NCBI RefSeq assembly: GCF_010858045.1
Contig: NZ_JAAGVC010000003.1
Span: forward strand, 179,633 to 243,632
DNA: 64,000 bases
Reading direction: 5' to 3'
Origin: Nocardia cyriacigeorgica
GTDB taxonomy: Bacteria; Actinomycetota; Actinomycetes; Mycobacteriales; Mycobacteriaceae
Part shown: positions 20,362 through 28,974 of the stretch, piece by piece
Position numbering within the stretch: the first letter of the stretch is position 1
How the letters are laid out: the number at the start of each line of letters is the position of its first letter
The notes under the pieces: generated by a model
What the model was told of the DNA's origin: nothing
What the model saw: only the letters and a program-made list of their open reading frames with translations
Database searches by the model: none
Translations under genes and position numbers: made by a program

Positions 20362-20401
20362 CGGCCCACGCCAATTCCCCTCCTCGCGACAAGGACACAT
20401 C

Positions 20402-21127
20402 ATGGCCGATGGGATCACCATGCCGCTGCTGCCCTGCCGGTCCATCGACGAGATGGCCGAGTTCTACACGATGCTCGGCTTCACCCGCACCTACTACCAG
20501 ACCCGGCCGAACCCGTACGTGTCGCTCGCGCGCGAGGATATGCGGCTGGACTTCTTCGGTATGCCGGATTTCGATCCCGCGGATTCCTACGGGACCTGCC
20601 TGGTGATCGTGCCCGATACCAGGGATCTGTTCGATGCCTTCGCCGCGGGTATGCGGGCGGTGCACGGCAAACTGCTGGTCTCCGGTATCCCGCGGATGAC
20701 GCGGCCGCGCAAGCGCAAGAACGCCGAGAACCATTCGGGCTTCACCGTCATCGATCCCGGCGGCAACTGGATCAGGATCGTCGCCGCCGCACCCGAAGCC
20801 GAGCGGGCCGCCGGCGGGAAACTGTCGATGACCCTGGCCCGCGCGGTCGTGATGGGTGATTCCCATGGCAAACATGTGCGAGCGGCCCAGATCCTGGACG
20901 CGGCGCTGGAACGGGACAGGGCCACCGCGACGGCCGCAGAACTGGTCGAGGCCCTGGCCTACCGCGCCGAACTCGCGATCCGGGCCGACGACACCGCGGC
21001 AGCCGTCGCCGCGCTGACCCGGGCCCGGGCGATCCCGCTCACCGAGGCCGACCGCGGCGCGCTCACCGAATCGCTGGCCGCCCTCGACGACATCGAGCTC
21101 GGCCTGCGCGCTACCCCGCAGCCCTGA
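20402..21127 (+). CDS. VOC-family protein with C-terminal helical extension
   Basis: Protein of 241 residues. Residues 1-135 form a vicinal-oxygen-chelate domain like that of bleomycin-resistance proteins (PLLPCRSIDEMAEFYTMLGF then FTVIDPGGNWIRIV). Residues about 145-241 are an Ala-rich helical extension resembling paired TPR-like helices, unusual for this family. In frame after the PadR gene with a 40-base gap and no separate promoter seen. Drug binding is a possibility only; no metal-dependent enzyme activity can be assigned. Confidence 0.75.
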   Translation: MADGITMPLLPCRSIDEMAEFYTMLGFTRTYYQTRPNPYVSLAREDMRLDFFGMPDFDPADSYGTCLVIVPDTRDLFDAFAAGMRAVHGKLLVSGIPRMTRPRKRKNAENHSGFTVIDPGGNWIRIVAAAPEAERAAGGKLSMTLARAVVMGDSHGKHVRAAQILDAALERDRATATAAELVEALAYRAELAIRADDTAAAVAALTRARAIPLTEADRGALTESLAALDDIELGLRATPQP

Positions 21128-21199
21128 CCGACGCCGGAACGGACCAACCGGTGTGCCGGACCGCCGATCGGGCGACCGACGATTCCGTAGTATCGGGGC

Positions 21200-21688
21200 A
21201 TGACCGAGCGCAAGCCGCCCGATCTGACCTTCGAGTCCTGGATCGACAAGCAGGTGCGTGAAGCCACCGAACGCGGTGAGTTCGCGAACCTGGCCGGTGC
21301 GGGTCGACCGATTCCCGGTGCGGGCACCGGAGTGGACGAGAACTGGTGGCTGCGCGACTATCTGCGCCGCGAGGGCGTCCGCGCGGACGGCATGCTGCCG
21401 GAATCGCTGGTGCTGCGCCGCGAGATCGAGCAGATCCGCGAGACCGTGCGGGAATTCGAGACCGAACGAGAGGTGCGTAGGGCGGTCTCCGAACTGAACC
21501 AGCGCATCGTGCGCTGGATACGCATGCCCACCCCGCCGCATGTGCCGATCGCCCCGGTCGACGCCGACGCCGTGCTCGACCGGTGGCGGGCCGAACGCAC
21601 GCCAGCGCCACCGGCGCGGGCTCGCCGGATGGATGAATCCGGCCCACGAACGTCCGGCCGGCGGCGGTGGTGGCAGCGCCGGCGTTGA
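21200..21688 (+). CDS. DUF1992 (DnaJ homologue C28-type) protein
   Basis: Protein of 162 residues. The N-terminal half matches the DUF1992 domain: SWIDKQVREATERGEF, then the LAGAGRPIPG turn and WWLRDYLRREG. The C-terminal tail is basic and rich in Arg and Trp (GRRRWWQRR). The function is unknown; the family is widespread in actinobacteria. The start is ATG at 21200. It is convergent with the nucleotidyltransferase gene. Confidence 0.82.
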   Translation: MTERKPPDLTFESWIDKQVREATERGEFANLAGAGRPIPGAGTGVDENWWLRDYLRREGVRADGMLPESLVLRREIEQIRETVREFETEREVRRAVSELNQRIVRWIRMPTPPHVPIAPVDADAVLDRWRAERTPAPPARARRMDESGPRTSGRRRWWQRRR

Positions 21689-21762
21689 GTCACCGGCGAG
21701 GATGAAGCCGGGCGCTCATGGTTCGCGGCGTGAGCAGTTCCGGTTGTTCTCGGGCTGGACCT

Positions 21763-22515
21763 TCACCCGGTCTTGTCCAGCACGATGTCCAGGATGCCGG
21801 CAATGCCCTGTGGGTCGATCGACACCGTGGGATCGTCCAGATACTGCCGAAGCGCTTGGTGCACGGCTGCCGCCGCGGGATCGCGTTCGAGCGCCCATCG
21901 AGCGGCCGCGGCTTTGCCGATATGACGCGCCGTCTCGGCGAAATACCAGATGCGGCAGGCGGTGAGCACCATCAGCGCGGCGCTCTCGGCGTCGTCGGGG
22001 CGGGTGCGCCACGTCCGCAGCCAGTAGCGGCCCCGCTCCAGGATCCACTCTGGCGGTACCGCGCCGATCACCGCCTGCGGCGGTTCGCCGACCAGGGCGA
22101 CGCCGTCCTGCCGGGCCATCGACAGTTCGGCGGGCAGGTCGGGATCTGCCGCCACCGACGGCTGCACCTCGACACCGAGGCCGGACCCGTCATAGCGGCC
22201 CACGTGCAGTTGAGCGGGCGGCGTCCGAGTGGGTGCGCCGGCGACCTCGGAGAGCACGACGTGCAGATCGATGCCGCTCGCCGGCCCCTTATCGGCCCGG
22301 CGTACCGCCGTCTCCAATGCGGTGCGCATCGCCTCGGTCAGCTGGGTGTCGCTGACCACCAGCAGATCGATATCACTGCGATGCGGCCGGAACTCTCCGG
22401 TGGCCAGCGAGCCGTGCAGAATCACCGATCTGGCCGCGGCGCCGATGATGGTCGAGCAGGATTCGGCGAGCCGGGTGGCGGCCGCACGGGCGAGGGTGGC
22501 ATCGGGGAGCGTCAC
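21763..22515 (-). CDS. Aminoglycoside-nucleotidyltransferase-like protein
   Basis: Nucleotidyltransferase-fold protein, about 250 residues from the GTG at 22515. The catalytic motif is HGSLATGEF followed by SDIDLLVV, which gives the GS and D-x-D metal residues of the AadA-type adenylyltransferases. The C-terminal half is helical, as in the DUF4111 region of those enzymes. An in-frame ATG at 22578 would add 21 residues; the shorter form places the motif near residue 34, as in AadA proteins. Streptomycin/spectinomycin adenylation is possible but cannot be claimed from sequence. Confidence 0.75.
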   Translation of the reverse strand: MTLPDATLARAAATRLAESCSTIIGAAARSVILHGSLATGEFRPHRSDIDLLVVSDTQLTEAMRTALETAVRRADKGPASGIDLHVVLSEVAGAPTRTPPAQLHVGRYDGSGLGVEVQPSVAADPDLPAELSMARQDGVALVGEPPQAVIGAVPPEWILERGRYWLRTWRTRPDDAESAALMVLTACRIWYFAETARHIGKAAAARWALERDPAAAAVHQALRQYLDDPTVSIDPQGIAGILDIVLDKTG

Positions 22516-22621
22516 CAGGTCATGGCTACCAGAGCGAATCCGGCCGATCCAGCGGATTTCTCGCCGAGCGCAGTGCATGCGCTTTCGCGTGCGACGGTGA
22601 ATTGTTGTGTGCCGCAGTGAG

Positions 22622-23242
22622 CTACGTACTGGACGCGGGCGGGTGACCGCCGGCGACCATGCTGCTGCGCTCCCATCCGCGGGCGAACATGCGCATGAGC
22701 GCCGGATAGACCAGGACGTACCGGAACGGCAGGATCGCCGCCATGTAGGCGCGGCCGAAGAAGCCGTTGGGTTTCACCATGACCGCCATCTGACCGCGAT
22801 AGCCGCCGTTGTCGTCGGGGACCCAGCCGATGTGCATGAGGGCGTGCACGGTCCGGTTGGCCATCTCGGCGGCCCATTCGTCGTCGGTGCGATAGACCGA
22901 CTGGAAGGGCACCGAATCGAAGGCGGGACCGCGCGCCCCGTCGCGCAGGTCGGCGGGGAGGCGGTCGCGCAGGCTGGGGACGCGGGCGCCGACACCGGAA
23001 TCGTCGCGGTCCCAGCCGAGCAGGGCGCCGAGCTTCCAGCGGATCGCGAACAGTACCCGATAGATCAGTGCTGGTGACTCGCCATGCGCACGGTCGGGCG
23101 CGGCGATCGTGCTGACCAGACGGTCGAAATCGCCGGGCCCGCCGGGAGTGGGCAGCGCCCACACGTCCTCGACGGTGAAATCGGGGGCCACCTCGTGGAT
23201 CCGCCAGGGCCGGGCGGTGTGTGCGCTGCGCGGGAGCCGCAT
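22622..23242 (-). CDS. DUF2867-family protein
   Basis: Protein of 206 residues resembling DUF2867 proteins: an N-terminal HTARPWRIHEVAPDF strand, the AIRWKLGALLGWDR region, and a C-terminal hydrophobic segment around LPFRYVLVYPALM. No catalytic motif is evident. The ATG at 23242 has GGAG about ten bases upstream. It is divergent from a TetR gene with a strong palindrome between them, so it is the probable target of that regulator. Confidence 0.75.
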   Translation of the reverse strand: MRLPRSAHTARPWRIHEVAPDFTVEDVWALPTPGGPGDFDRLVSTIAAPDRAHGESPALIYRVLFAIRWKLGALLGWDRDDSGVGARVPSLRDRLPADLRDGARGPAFDSVPFQSVYRTDDEWAAEMANRTVHALMHIGWVPDDNGGYRGQMAVMVKPNGFFGRAYMAAILPFRYVLVYPALMRMFARGWERSSMVAGGHPPASST

Positions 23243-23322
23243 CGTCGAGTCTCCATCCTTCAGTGGCCGGATCCGCACGCGGCCGGTGCCGGGAAATCGG
23301 TGGGTCGGCAGCGATACTCAAA

Positions 23323-23338
23323 TATACGGTGCCGTATA
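23323..23338. promoter_or_regulatory. TetR operator palindrome
   Basis: TATACGG-TG-CCGTATA, perfect 7-bp arms around two central bases, between the divergent DUF2867 (start 23242) and TetR (start 23394) genes. Dyads with near-zero spacing and TATACGG arms are typical of TetR operators. Confidence 0.7.
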
Positions 23339-23393
23339 CGTTGATCGTAGCGGTGCCGCCCACGTTGTCAACGGCGTCGGCGATACTGAGGCT

Positions 23394-23978
23394 ATGGTCG
23401 CCGTCACCCGAACCCCGAGGACCAGCTGGATCGAGCAGGGCCTGCGTGCGCTCGCCTCCGGCGGGCCGGACGCCGTCCGCGTCGAGGCGCTCGCGCAGGC
23501 GCTCGGCGTCACCAAAGGCGGGTTCTACGGCCATTTCGCCGACCGCAACGCCCTGCTCGAAGAGATGCTCGACACCTGGGAGCACGAGGCCACCTTCGAC
23601 GTCCGGGAGCGGGTCGAACGCGAGGGCGGCGACGCGCGCGCCAAAGCCAGGCGTGCCGGTGTGCTCACCTTCTCCGACGACCGGCTGCGGCCGATCGATC
23701 TCGCCGTGCGCGATTGGGCCAGGCGCGACGCCGGCGTGGCCGAGCGGCTGCGCCGGGTCGACAACTATCGCATCGGCTATCTGCGAGAACTGCTGAGCAC
23801 CTTCTGTTCCGACCCCGACGAGGTCGAAGCCCGCAGCCTGTTGGCCTTCAGTCTGGCGGTCGGCACCTACATGATCGCCGCCGAACACGAGGGGCGCACC
23901 CGGGAGCAGGTCCTCGACCGCGCCTCGGCGTTCCTGCTGCGTACCGAGCACGACACCGACGCGACCGAGACCGGATAG
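23394..23978 (+). CDS. TetR-family regulator
   Basis: Protein of 194 residues with the helix-turn-helix VEALAQALGVTKGGFYGHFADRNALL at about residues 30-57 and a helical ligand domain. The ATG at 23394 has GAGG only two bases upstream; a short or leaderless 5' region is possible. The palindrome at 23323-23338 lies 56 bases before the start. It is likely to repress itself and the divergent DUF2867 gene. The inducer is unknown. Confidence 0.85.
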   Translation: MVAVTRTPRTSWIEQGLRALASGGPDAVRVEALAQALGVTKGGFYGHFADRNALLEEMLDTWEHEATFDVRERVEREGGDARAKARRAGVLTFSDDRLRPIDLAVRDWARRDAGVAERLRRVDNYRIGYLRELLSTFCSDPDEVEARSLLAFSLAVGTYMIAAEHEGRTREQVLDRASAFLLRTEHDTDATETG

Positions 23979-24004
23979 CCCGGTCGGCTGGCTAGGCTCG
24001 GGGC

Positions 24005-24899
24005 ATGGGGCTCAGCGAGATCGCGGCCGAACTGTACGGACTCGACCCCGGGCGAATTCGTCGCGGCACGCAAGGACCGGGCCGCACAGGCCAAACGAGC
24101 GGGCGACAGCGATCTCGCTGCCGCGGTGGCCGAACTGCGCAAACCGACCGTCGCCGCGTGGACGGTGAATCTGCTGGCCCGCGCGGCTCCCGACGAGGTC
24201 GACGCGCTGCTGCGGCTCGGCGAGGCCCTGCGTGAGGCCCAGCGCGAATTGTCCGGCGCTGACCTGCGGGCGCTGACCAGGCAACGCCAGCAGGTGGTCA
24301 CCGCGCTGGCCCGGCGCGCGGGCGAGCTGGCCGCCGAGCACGACCGGCCCGTCGGCGAACCGGTGCTGCGTGAGGTCGCCACCACCTTGACCGCCGCCCT
24401 GGCCGATCCCGAAGTGGCCGACCAGGTTCGCGACGGCACCCTGGCCACAGCGGCCACCTACGAAGGATTCGGTGACGCGGCTCCCGCGCTGACCGCGGTG
24501 CCCGATGCGGACACCGGTACGGGCCGTCGGGACCGCGCTCGCACCGCAGCCCGCCACGGGGCGCGCGGACGACGCCGAGCCGACCGTGCGGCCGAGCAAC
24601 GCAAGGCTGCCGAGAACGAGCTGGACGAGGCACGACGCACCGCCGAATCGGCTCGCGCGGAGCAGGATTCGGCCGAACGCGACGCGGCCGACGCCGAGCG
24701 GCGCCTGCGCGAGGCCGACGAACTGGTCACTCGTCTGCGCGCGGAACTGACCGCGGCCGAGGAGCAGCATCGTTTCGCCCGTACCGCCGAACGCGCGGCC
24801 CGCGAGGCTGCCCGCACGGCCGCCACCGAACTCGAGCGTGCCCGGCGGCGCGTCGAGCGAGCCGAGCAGGCACTCGCCGATCACGAATCCGGCGAGTGA
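24005..24899 (+). pseudogene. Frameshifted hypothetical coiled-coil protein
   Basis: Reading from ATG 24005 gives MGLSEIAAELYGLDPG and then a shift into nonsense. From base 24054 another frame continues EFVAARKDRAAQAKRAGDSD, DLAAAVAELRKPTVAAWTVNLL and on to a stop at 24899. The two parts together match a conserved actinobacterial family beginning ..IAAELYGLPPGEFVAARK. One surplus base in the CCCCGGG run at 24046-24052 is enough to explain this. Rejoined, the product is about 297 residues with a C-terminal half of Ala/Arg/Glu-rich coiled coil (about residues 175-290). Either the gene is broken, or the read has a homopolymer error. No function is known. Confidence 0.75.
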
Positions 24900-24936
24900 C
24901 TACCGCCGGTGGGCGCGGCGGTGACTTGCGCCGGAC

Positions 24937-25455
24937 TCAGTCGCCCTCGATGCCCGCCGCATGGGTGGGTAGCCGCCGCAGCCCTGCCGACACCTCCTGC
25001 ACCAGGCCGGTGTAGCTCTCCACCAGTTGCGCGAGCCGGCGTTCGGCGTCGTCGACGCCGGGACGATGCGCTGAGCCCTTCGCCTTCAGATGCCGAACGT
25101 GCATATAGGCGGCCACGATCCGGTCCACCACGGTGCCGAGGGTTTCGGTGTGCAGCACCGTGCCCCTGCGATGTTGCGGCACATGGTTTTCGGTCCACAC
25201 GTCGATCGCGTGGATCAGCGAGTCCCGCGTCGCCGCGGAATCGGCGTTGTCCTCCGGCGCGGTGTAGGGGTGCAGGGTCGCCAGGTACCGTGCGCAGCGG
25301 GTCACAGGATGGCGATCGGCCGAGGTGCCTGCGGCGTCGGTCTGGTCGAGGGCGTCGATGAGATCCTGTGCGGTCGGCAGGCGGCCGGCGTCGAAGCCGG
25401 CTGCCCAGGGGAGGTCGTTGTCGGTCGTTCCGGTGGTCGAGTGCTGTCGTCGCAT
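24937..25455 (-). CDS. DUF4254-type protein
   Basis: Protein of 172 residues. The conserved parts are HPVTRCARYLATLH, a WTENHVPQHR segment and LHTETLGTVVDRIVAAY, the hallmark of DUF4254 proteins. Entirely soluble and helical. The ATG at 25455 follows GGAGG; a longer open frame to 25590 lacks a ribosome site. Function unknown. It is convergent with the frameshifted gene before it. Confidence 0.75.
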   Translation of the reverse strand: MRRQHSTTGTTDNDLPWAAGFDAGRLPTAQDLIDALDQTDAAGTSADRHPVTRCARYLATLHPYTAPEDNADSAATRDSLIHAIDVWTENHVPQHRRGTVLHTETLGTVVDRIVAAYMHVRHLKAKGSAHRPGVDDAERRLAQLVESYTGLVQEVSAGLRRLPTHAAGIEGD

Positions 25456-25961
25456 CGCTGGCCCGCCTCCGCCTAGCGCCCTCCCGCACTCGGACCCGTT
25501 CGGCCGCGCGGTGTCGCGGCCGGTGCGCAGGGGCGTGATGTGGACCAGGGTGTCACGGTGGGAGCCTTTCGGTTCGCGGTGGCCGTCCACGGCGCAGGTC
25601 GCCTCAGCGGGCGGAAGCCAGTTCCGTTCGGCCGATCAATGTCGGGTGATCTCGGGGGAGTGGGACCTCGGCCCGCGTCGAGATGCCGCCGCGCGGTCGG
25701 CTGGGGGCCGGGTGACGCGACTCTCCGAGGGCAGTGGTCCCGGCGCGCGACGAGGAGGACGGCTGCCGGGCCGTAACCGGCTGCCGCGCGTCACCGTGGA
25801 CGTTGGATGTGGATCGAGTTCTCGGAGAGTCTGTCCCACAGCAAGATTATCGTCGTCGCGGCCCGGTCCCGCTGCGCAATCAGCGAATTGCGATCGCACT
25901 TTTGCATCTCGACCCCGCTCGCGGCTGCTGGTGCCGTCGGGCGCCGCTACCCTGGGGTGCC
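25456..25961. other. Intergenic region, no gene recognised
   Basis: About 500 bases between the divergent DUF4254 and membrane-protein genes. Several open frames cross it but lack ribosome sites and codon bias consistent with genes, so no coding sequence is called. Promoters for both flanking genes presumably lie here; no clear -10/-35 pair was found. Confidence 0.4.
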
Positions 25962-27803
25962 ATGGATACCGCCCCGGCCGCCCTGCTGGAGCCCGCCGAG
26001 CGGGTGCCGCCGGCCCGGGAAAGGGGCTCTACCTGGAAGTCTCCGGCGGCTCGTTGGCCTGCGGTGCTGAGCGCGGCGGCCGCGCTGGTCATCGCGCAAC
26101 TGGTGGTGCGCGGATGGGTGGCCGGGTCGGGGTACTTCTATTGGGATGATCTGATCCTCGTCGGGCGCGCGGGCAGCAGGCCGCTGTGGTCGCCGGAGTT
26201 GTTGTTCTACGACCACGACGGGCACTTCATGCCGGCCGCGTTCGCCACCGCCTGGCTGGTCACCGCGATCGCGCCGCTGTCGTGGGCGGGTCCGGTGGTC
26301 ACCATGCTCGTGATGCAGGCCGCGGCGTCGATCGCGGTGGTGCGGATGCTTGTGGTGCTGCTCGGTCCGCGGCGGATAGTGCTGGTGCCGTTGATCTTCT
26401 ACCTGTTCTGTCCGGTGACGGTGCCCGCGTTTTCCTGGTGGGCGGCCGCCCTCAACGCCCTTCCCTTGCAGTTCGCGCTGGCCTGGGTGATCGCCGATGC
26501 GGTGCTGCTGGTGCGCACCGGCCGGCGCCGGTACGCGATGAGCGGGGTGGCGGTGGTCGCGGTGGCCCTGTTGTTCTTCGAGAAATCCGCGATCGTGCCG
26601 TTCGTGGCGTTCGCCGTCGCGGTGCTGGCGCGCTATGTGGTGGGGGAGCGGGGTGCGGTGCGTGCGGTGATGCGCCGCGGCGCACCGCTGTGGATCGGTG
26701 CGGCGCTGGTGCTCGGCTGCTGGCTGGTCGCCTACCTCGCCGTCGTCGATATCGCGTACACCCGCACCGAATCGGGTGATGTTCCCGGCCTGCTGCGCGC
26801 TGTCACGTCGCGCGGACTGGTGCCGACGCTGATCGGCGGGCCGTGGAGCTGGGAGCGGTGGGTGCCGGCGGCGCCGTGGGCGACACCGTCCGCGGCGGTG
26901 GTCGCGGTGTCGTGGGCCGCGCTGGCGGCGTCGGTGGCGTGGTCGATCCGGGCGCGGCCGCGCACGATGGCGGTCTGGCTGCTGGTGGTGGGGTATCTCG
27001 CCGTGGCTCTGGTGCCGGTGGCGGTGGCGCGCGGTGGGCCCAACAGCGTCGACGAGCTCATGTCATCGCTGCGCTATCTGGCCGATACCGCGGTCGTGCT
27101 CACCGCGGCGGGCGCGCTGCTGGTGGCGGCGCGACCGCGCGAGCCCGGGCAGGTGGGCCGGCCGCCGGCCGCGGTGCTGGTGGGGCTGGTGGCGGCGTTC
27201 GTCGTGAGCAGCCTCTGCTCCACCGTCACGTACGTGCGGTCCTGGTCCGACGACACCACCGAGCGCTATCTCACGACCGTCGCCGCGGAGCTCAGCGATC
27301 TGGACGCACCGCTGCTCGAGCAGGAGGTGCCGTGGACCGTGCTGAATCCGACGGCGTATCCGCAGAATCTGGCCAGTCGCGTGCTCTCGTCCATCACCGG
27401 TCCCACCACCTTCGCCGACTCGACTCCGCGTCTGCGGATGATCACCGATACCGGCGATATCGTCGATGCCCAGGTGTGGTGGAACCGTGGCATCCGTCCC
27501 GGCCCCGCGCCGGGATGCGGCTACCGCGTACAGGGCGGTCAATCCGTGCGGTTGCCACTCGACGGTCCGATGCTCGCGCACGAATGGACCGTGCAGCTGA
27601 ACTATCTTGCCGGTCGCGACGGCACCGTCTCCCTCGGGTTCGAATACGGTGACCAGGTCGCGGTTCCGGTGCGGAAGGGGCTGCACACAGTGTTCGTCCG
27701 CGTGATCGGCAGCGGTGCGGAGCTGCGGATCGCCGCGCGGACTCCCGGTCTCGAGCTGTGTATCGCCTCGGGCCCCGTCGGCGTGGCGTCCTACGACAAC
27801 TGA
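25962..27803 (+). CDS. Large integral membrane protein of unknown function
   Basis: Protein of 613 residues. The hydrophobicity pattern suggests about 10-11 membrane helices in residues 30-420, then an extracytoplasmic beta-rich domain at about 440-613 (start VRSWSDDTTERYL, end LELCIASGPVGVAS). Residues 55-80 contain YFYWDDLILVGR followed by DHDGHFMPA; an acidic first external loop such as this is common in GT-C-type glycosyltransferases, but the rest is not conclusive. The ATG at 25962 has only a weak GGGGTG upstream. Cell-wall or lipoglycan assembly is a guess. Confidence 0.6.
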   Translation: MDTAPAALLEPAERVPPARERGSTWKSPAARWPAVLSAAAALVIAQLVVRGWVAGSGYFYWDDLILVGRAGSRPLWSPELLFYDHDGHFMPAAFATAWLVTAIAPLSWAGPVVTMLVMQAAASIAVVRMLVVLLGPRRIVLVPLIFYLFCPVTVPAFSWWAAALNALPLQFALAWVIADAVLLVRTGRRRYAMSGVAVVAVALLFFEKSAIVPFVAFAVAVLARYVVGERGAVRAVMRRGAPLWIGAALVLGCWLVAYLAVVDIAYTRTESGDVPGLLRAVTSRGLVPTLIGGPWSWERWVPAAPWATPSAAVVAVSWAALAASVAWSIRARPRTMAVWLLVVGYLAVALVPVAVARGGPNSVDELMSSLRYLADTAVVLTAAGALLVAARPREPGQVGRPPAAVLVGLVAAFVVSSLCSTVTYVRSWSDDTTERYLTTVAAELSDLDAPLLEQEVPWTVLNPTAYPQNLASRVLSSITGPTTFADSTPRLRMITDTGDIVDAQVWWNRGIRPGPAPGCGYRVQGGQSVRLPLDGPMLAHEWTVQLNYLAGRDGTVSLGFEYGDQVAVPVRKGLHTVFVRVIGSGAELRIAARTPGLELCIASGPVGVASYDN

Positions 27804-28241
27804 CCCGCGCGGGGACCGGGTGGGGGTGTTCAGGGAGAGGTGACGGTGCCATCGCGGTGACCGACGCCGAATCATCCGTCAGCGGCATCGACGGCATACA
27901 AGTTCGTGGTGCATCCAGATCCAGACTACGTGCGGATACGTTCATATGCGCATCAAACTATATGGCTCAGACGCGGCTCCGTCCTACGTGAACGGAAGCG
28001 AGCATGGAAGTGGGAGGTGTTCCCATTTTTGGGAACACGGTTTACAGCATGTGGTACATCGAAAACGCTTCGGAGCGTGCGGGATTCGCTACCTTAAGCT
28101 ATGTGATCTAACGAATCAACTCCCTGCCGAGCTGTTCTTCACCACAGCCTCCCGGGGAGTAAGTGGCCATCGAATCGGGTAACGTACTGGCGAGTAGCGT
28201 CCGTCAGCGCCGATGGGCAGAGTGCGAAATATTAAGGGACA
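27804..28241. other. AT-richer intergenic island before the PKS locus
   Basis: About 440 bases, of which 27930-28180 is clearly less GC-rich than the rest of the window. It holds a 9-bp stem palindrome at 28017-28038, a smaller hairpin ACGCT-TCGG-AGCGT at 28065-28078, and several TAATAT/TACGTACT-like stretches. A 78-codon open frame (27946-28182) exists but has no ribosome site and atypical codons. The region most likely carries promoters and regulatory sites for the GNAT-PKS genes. Confidence 0.5.
28017..28038. repeat. Perfect 9-bp inverted repeat GTGTTCCCA
   Basis: GTGTTCCCA-TTTT-TGGGAACAC, a perfect palindrome with a TTTT centre, 204 bases upstream of the GNAT gene. No U run follows, so an operator or RNA hairpin is more likely than a terminator. 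Confidence 0.6.
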
Positions 28242-28871
28242 GTGTTGGATCAGTCCGCCGGGATCGTCCTTCGGCCGGCAACCGCGGGTGATATCGATGA
28301 GATCATCCGAGTCGTCGCCGATGCCTTCGAGCACGACGATCCGATCGAGGAGTTCGTCTTCCCCTCGGAGGCCGTGCGGCGACGGAATGCGCCGCGGATG
28401 CTCAGAGTGATGGTGAAATACCGTTTCCTCCCCGCCGGTGGCGCGCAAGTCGCGGTGCGTGACGGTGCGATCGTCGGAGCGGTTCTCTGGTATCCGCCGG
28501 GATATCGGAAGAGCCGGTGGCGGGAAGCGGTATCCGGGCCGCAATTCCTGTGGGCCATGGGCTCGGCCACCACCCGCGGCATGGCCGTCGACGCCGCGCT
28601 GGAGCGGGTCGCACCGCGCGAGCCGCACTATTTCGTGGTCTACCTCGGCTGCGATCCCGCCGCCCAGGGGATGGGCGTCGGCACCGCGCTGATGGAATGG
28701 CTGTGCGAGCGAGCCGCCCGGGAAGGCGTGCCGGTGTGCGGCATCTGCAAAGACGAGAATGTCGGCTTCTACGAGGGGCTCGGCGGCCGCCGAATCGGTG
28801 AGACGACGATCGGTCGCGACGGCCCGCTGATGAATGTCGTGACGATACCGCCCGCGGGGGCGAAGGTCTGA
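28242..28871 (+). CDS. GNAT-family acetyltransferase
   Basis: Protein of 209 residues. The acyl-CoA-binding motif is GCDPAAQGMGVGTAL with LEWLCERA after it; an N-terminal IVLRPATAGDIDEI strand and a GAVLWYPPGY segment complete the GNAT fold. The GTG at 28242 or TTG at 28245 follows AAGGGA. It lies 103 bases before the PKS and is on the same strand, so an operon with it is possible. N-acetylation of an amine made by the neighbouring PKS/oxoamine synthase would fit, but this is inference. Confidence 0.85.
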   Translation: MLDQSAGIVLRPATAGDIDEIIRVVADAFEHDDPIEEFVFPSEAVRRRNAPRMLRVMVKYRFLPAGGAQVAVRDGAIVGAVLWYPPGYRKSRWREAVSGPQFLWAMGSATTRGMAVDAALERVAPREPHYFVVYLGCDPAAQGMGVGTALMEWLCERAAREGVPVCGICKDENVGFYEGLGGRRIGETTIGRDGPLMNVVTIPPAGAKV

Positions 28872-28974
28872 TCGACGCGCGCGTGCGCGGCTGACAGCAC
28901 GGCGGGCGAGGGGTTCGCCTGCGTAAACAAGGGGGTTTTCCAGGGGTTTGTTTCGATGTGGGTGAGGAGTTTTC

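Noticed and set aside
25734..25961. Upstream extension of the membrane-protein open frame
   Set aside because: The extra 76 residues are Arg/Pro-rich with no membrane segment or ribosome site; ATG 25962 better fits the hydrophobic start.
27946..28182. 78-codon open frame in the AT-richer gap
   Set aside because: No ribosome site, unusual codon use and it spans the palindromes, so it is probably non-coding.
28925..28953. AAACAA...TTGTTT inverted repeat before the PKS
   Set aside because: Only 6-bp arms with 17-base spacer; could be chance, so not called as an operator.
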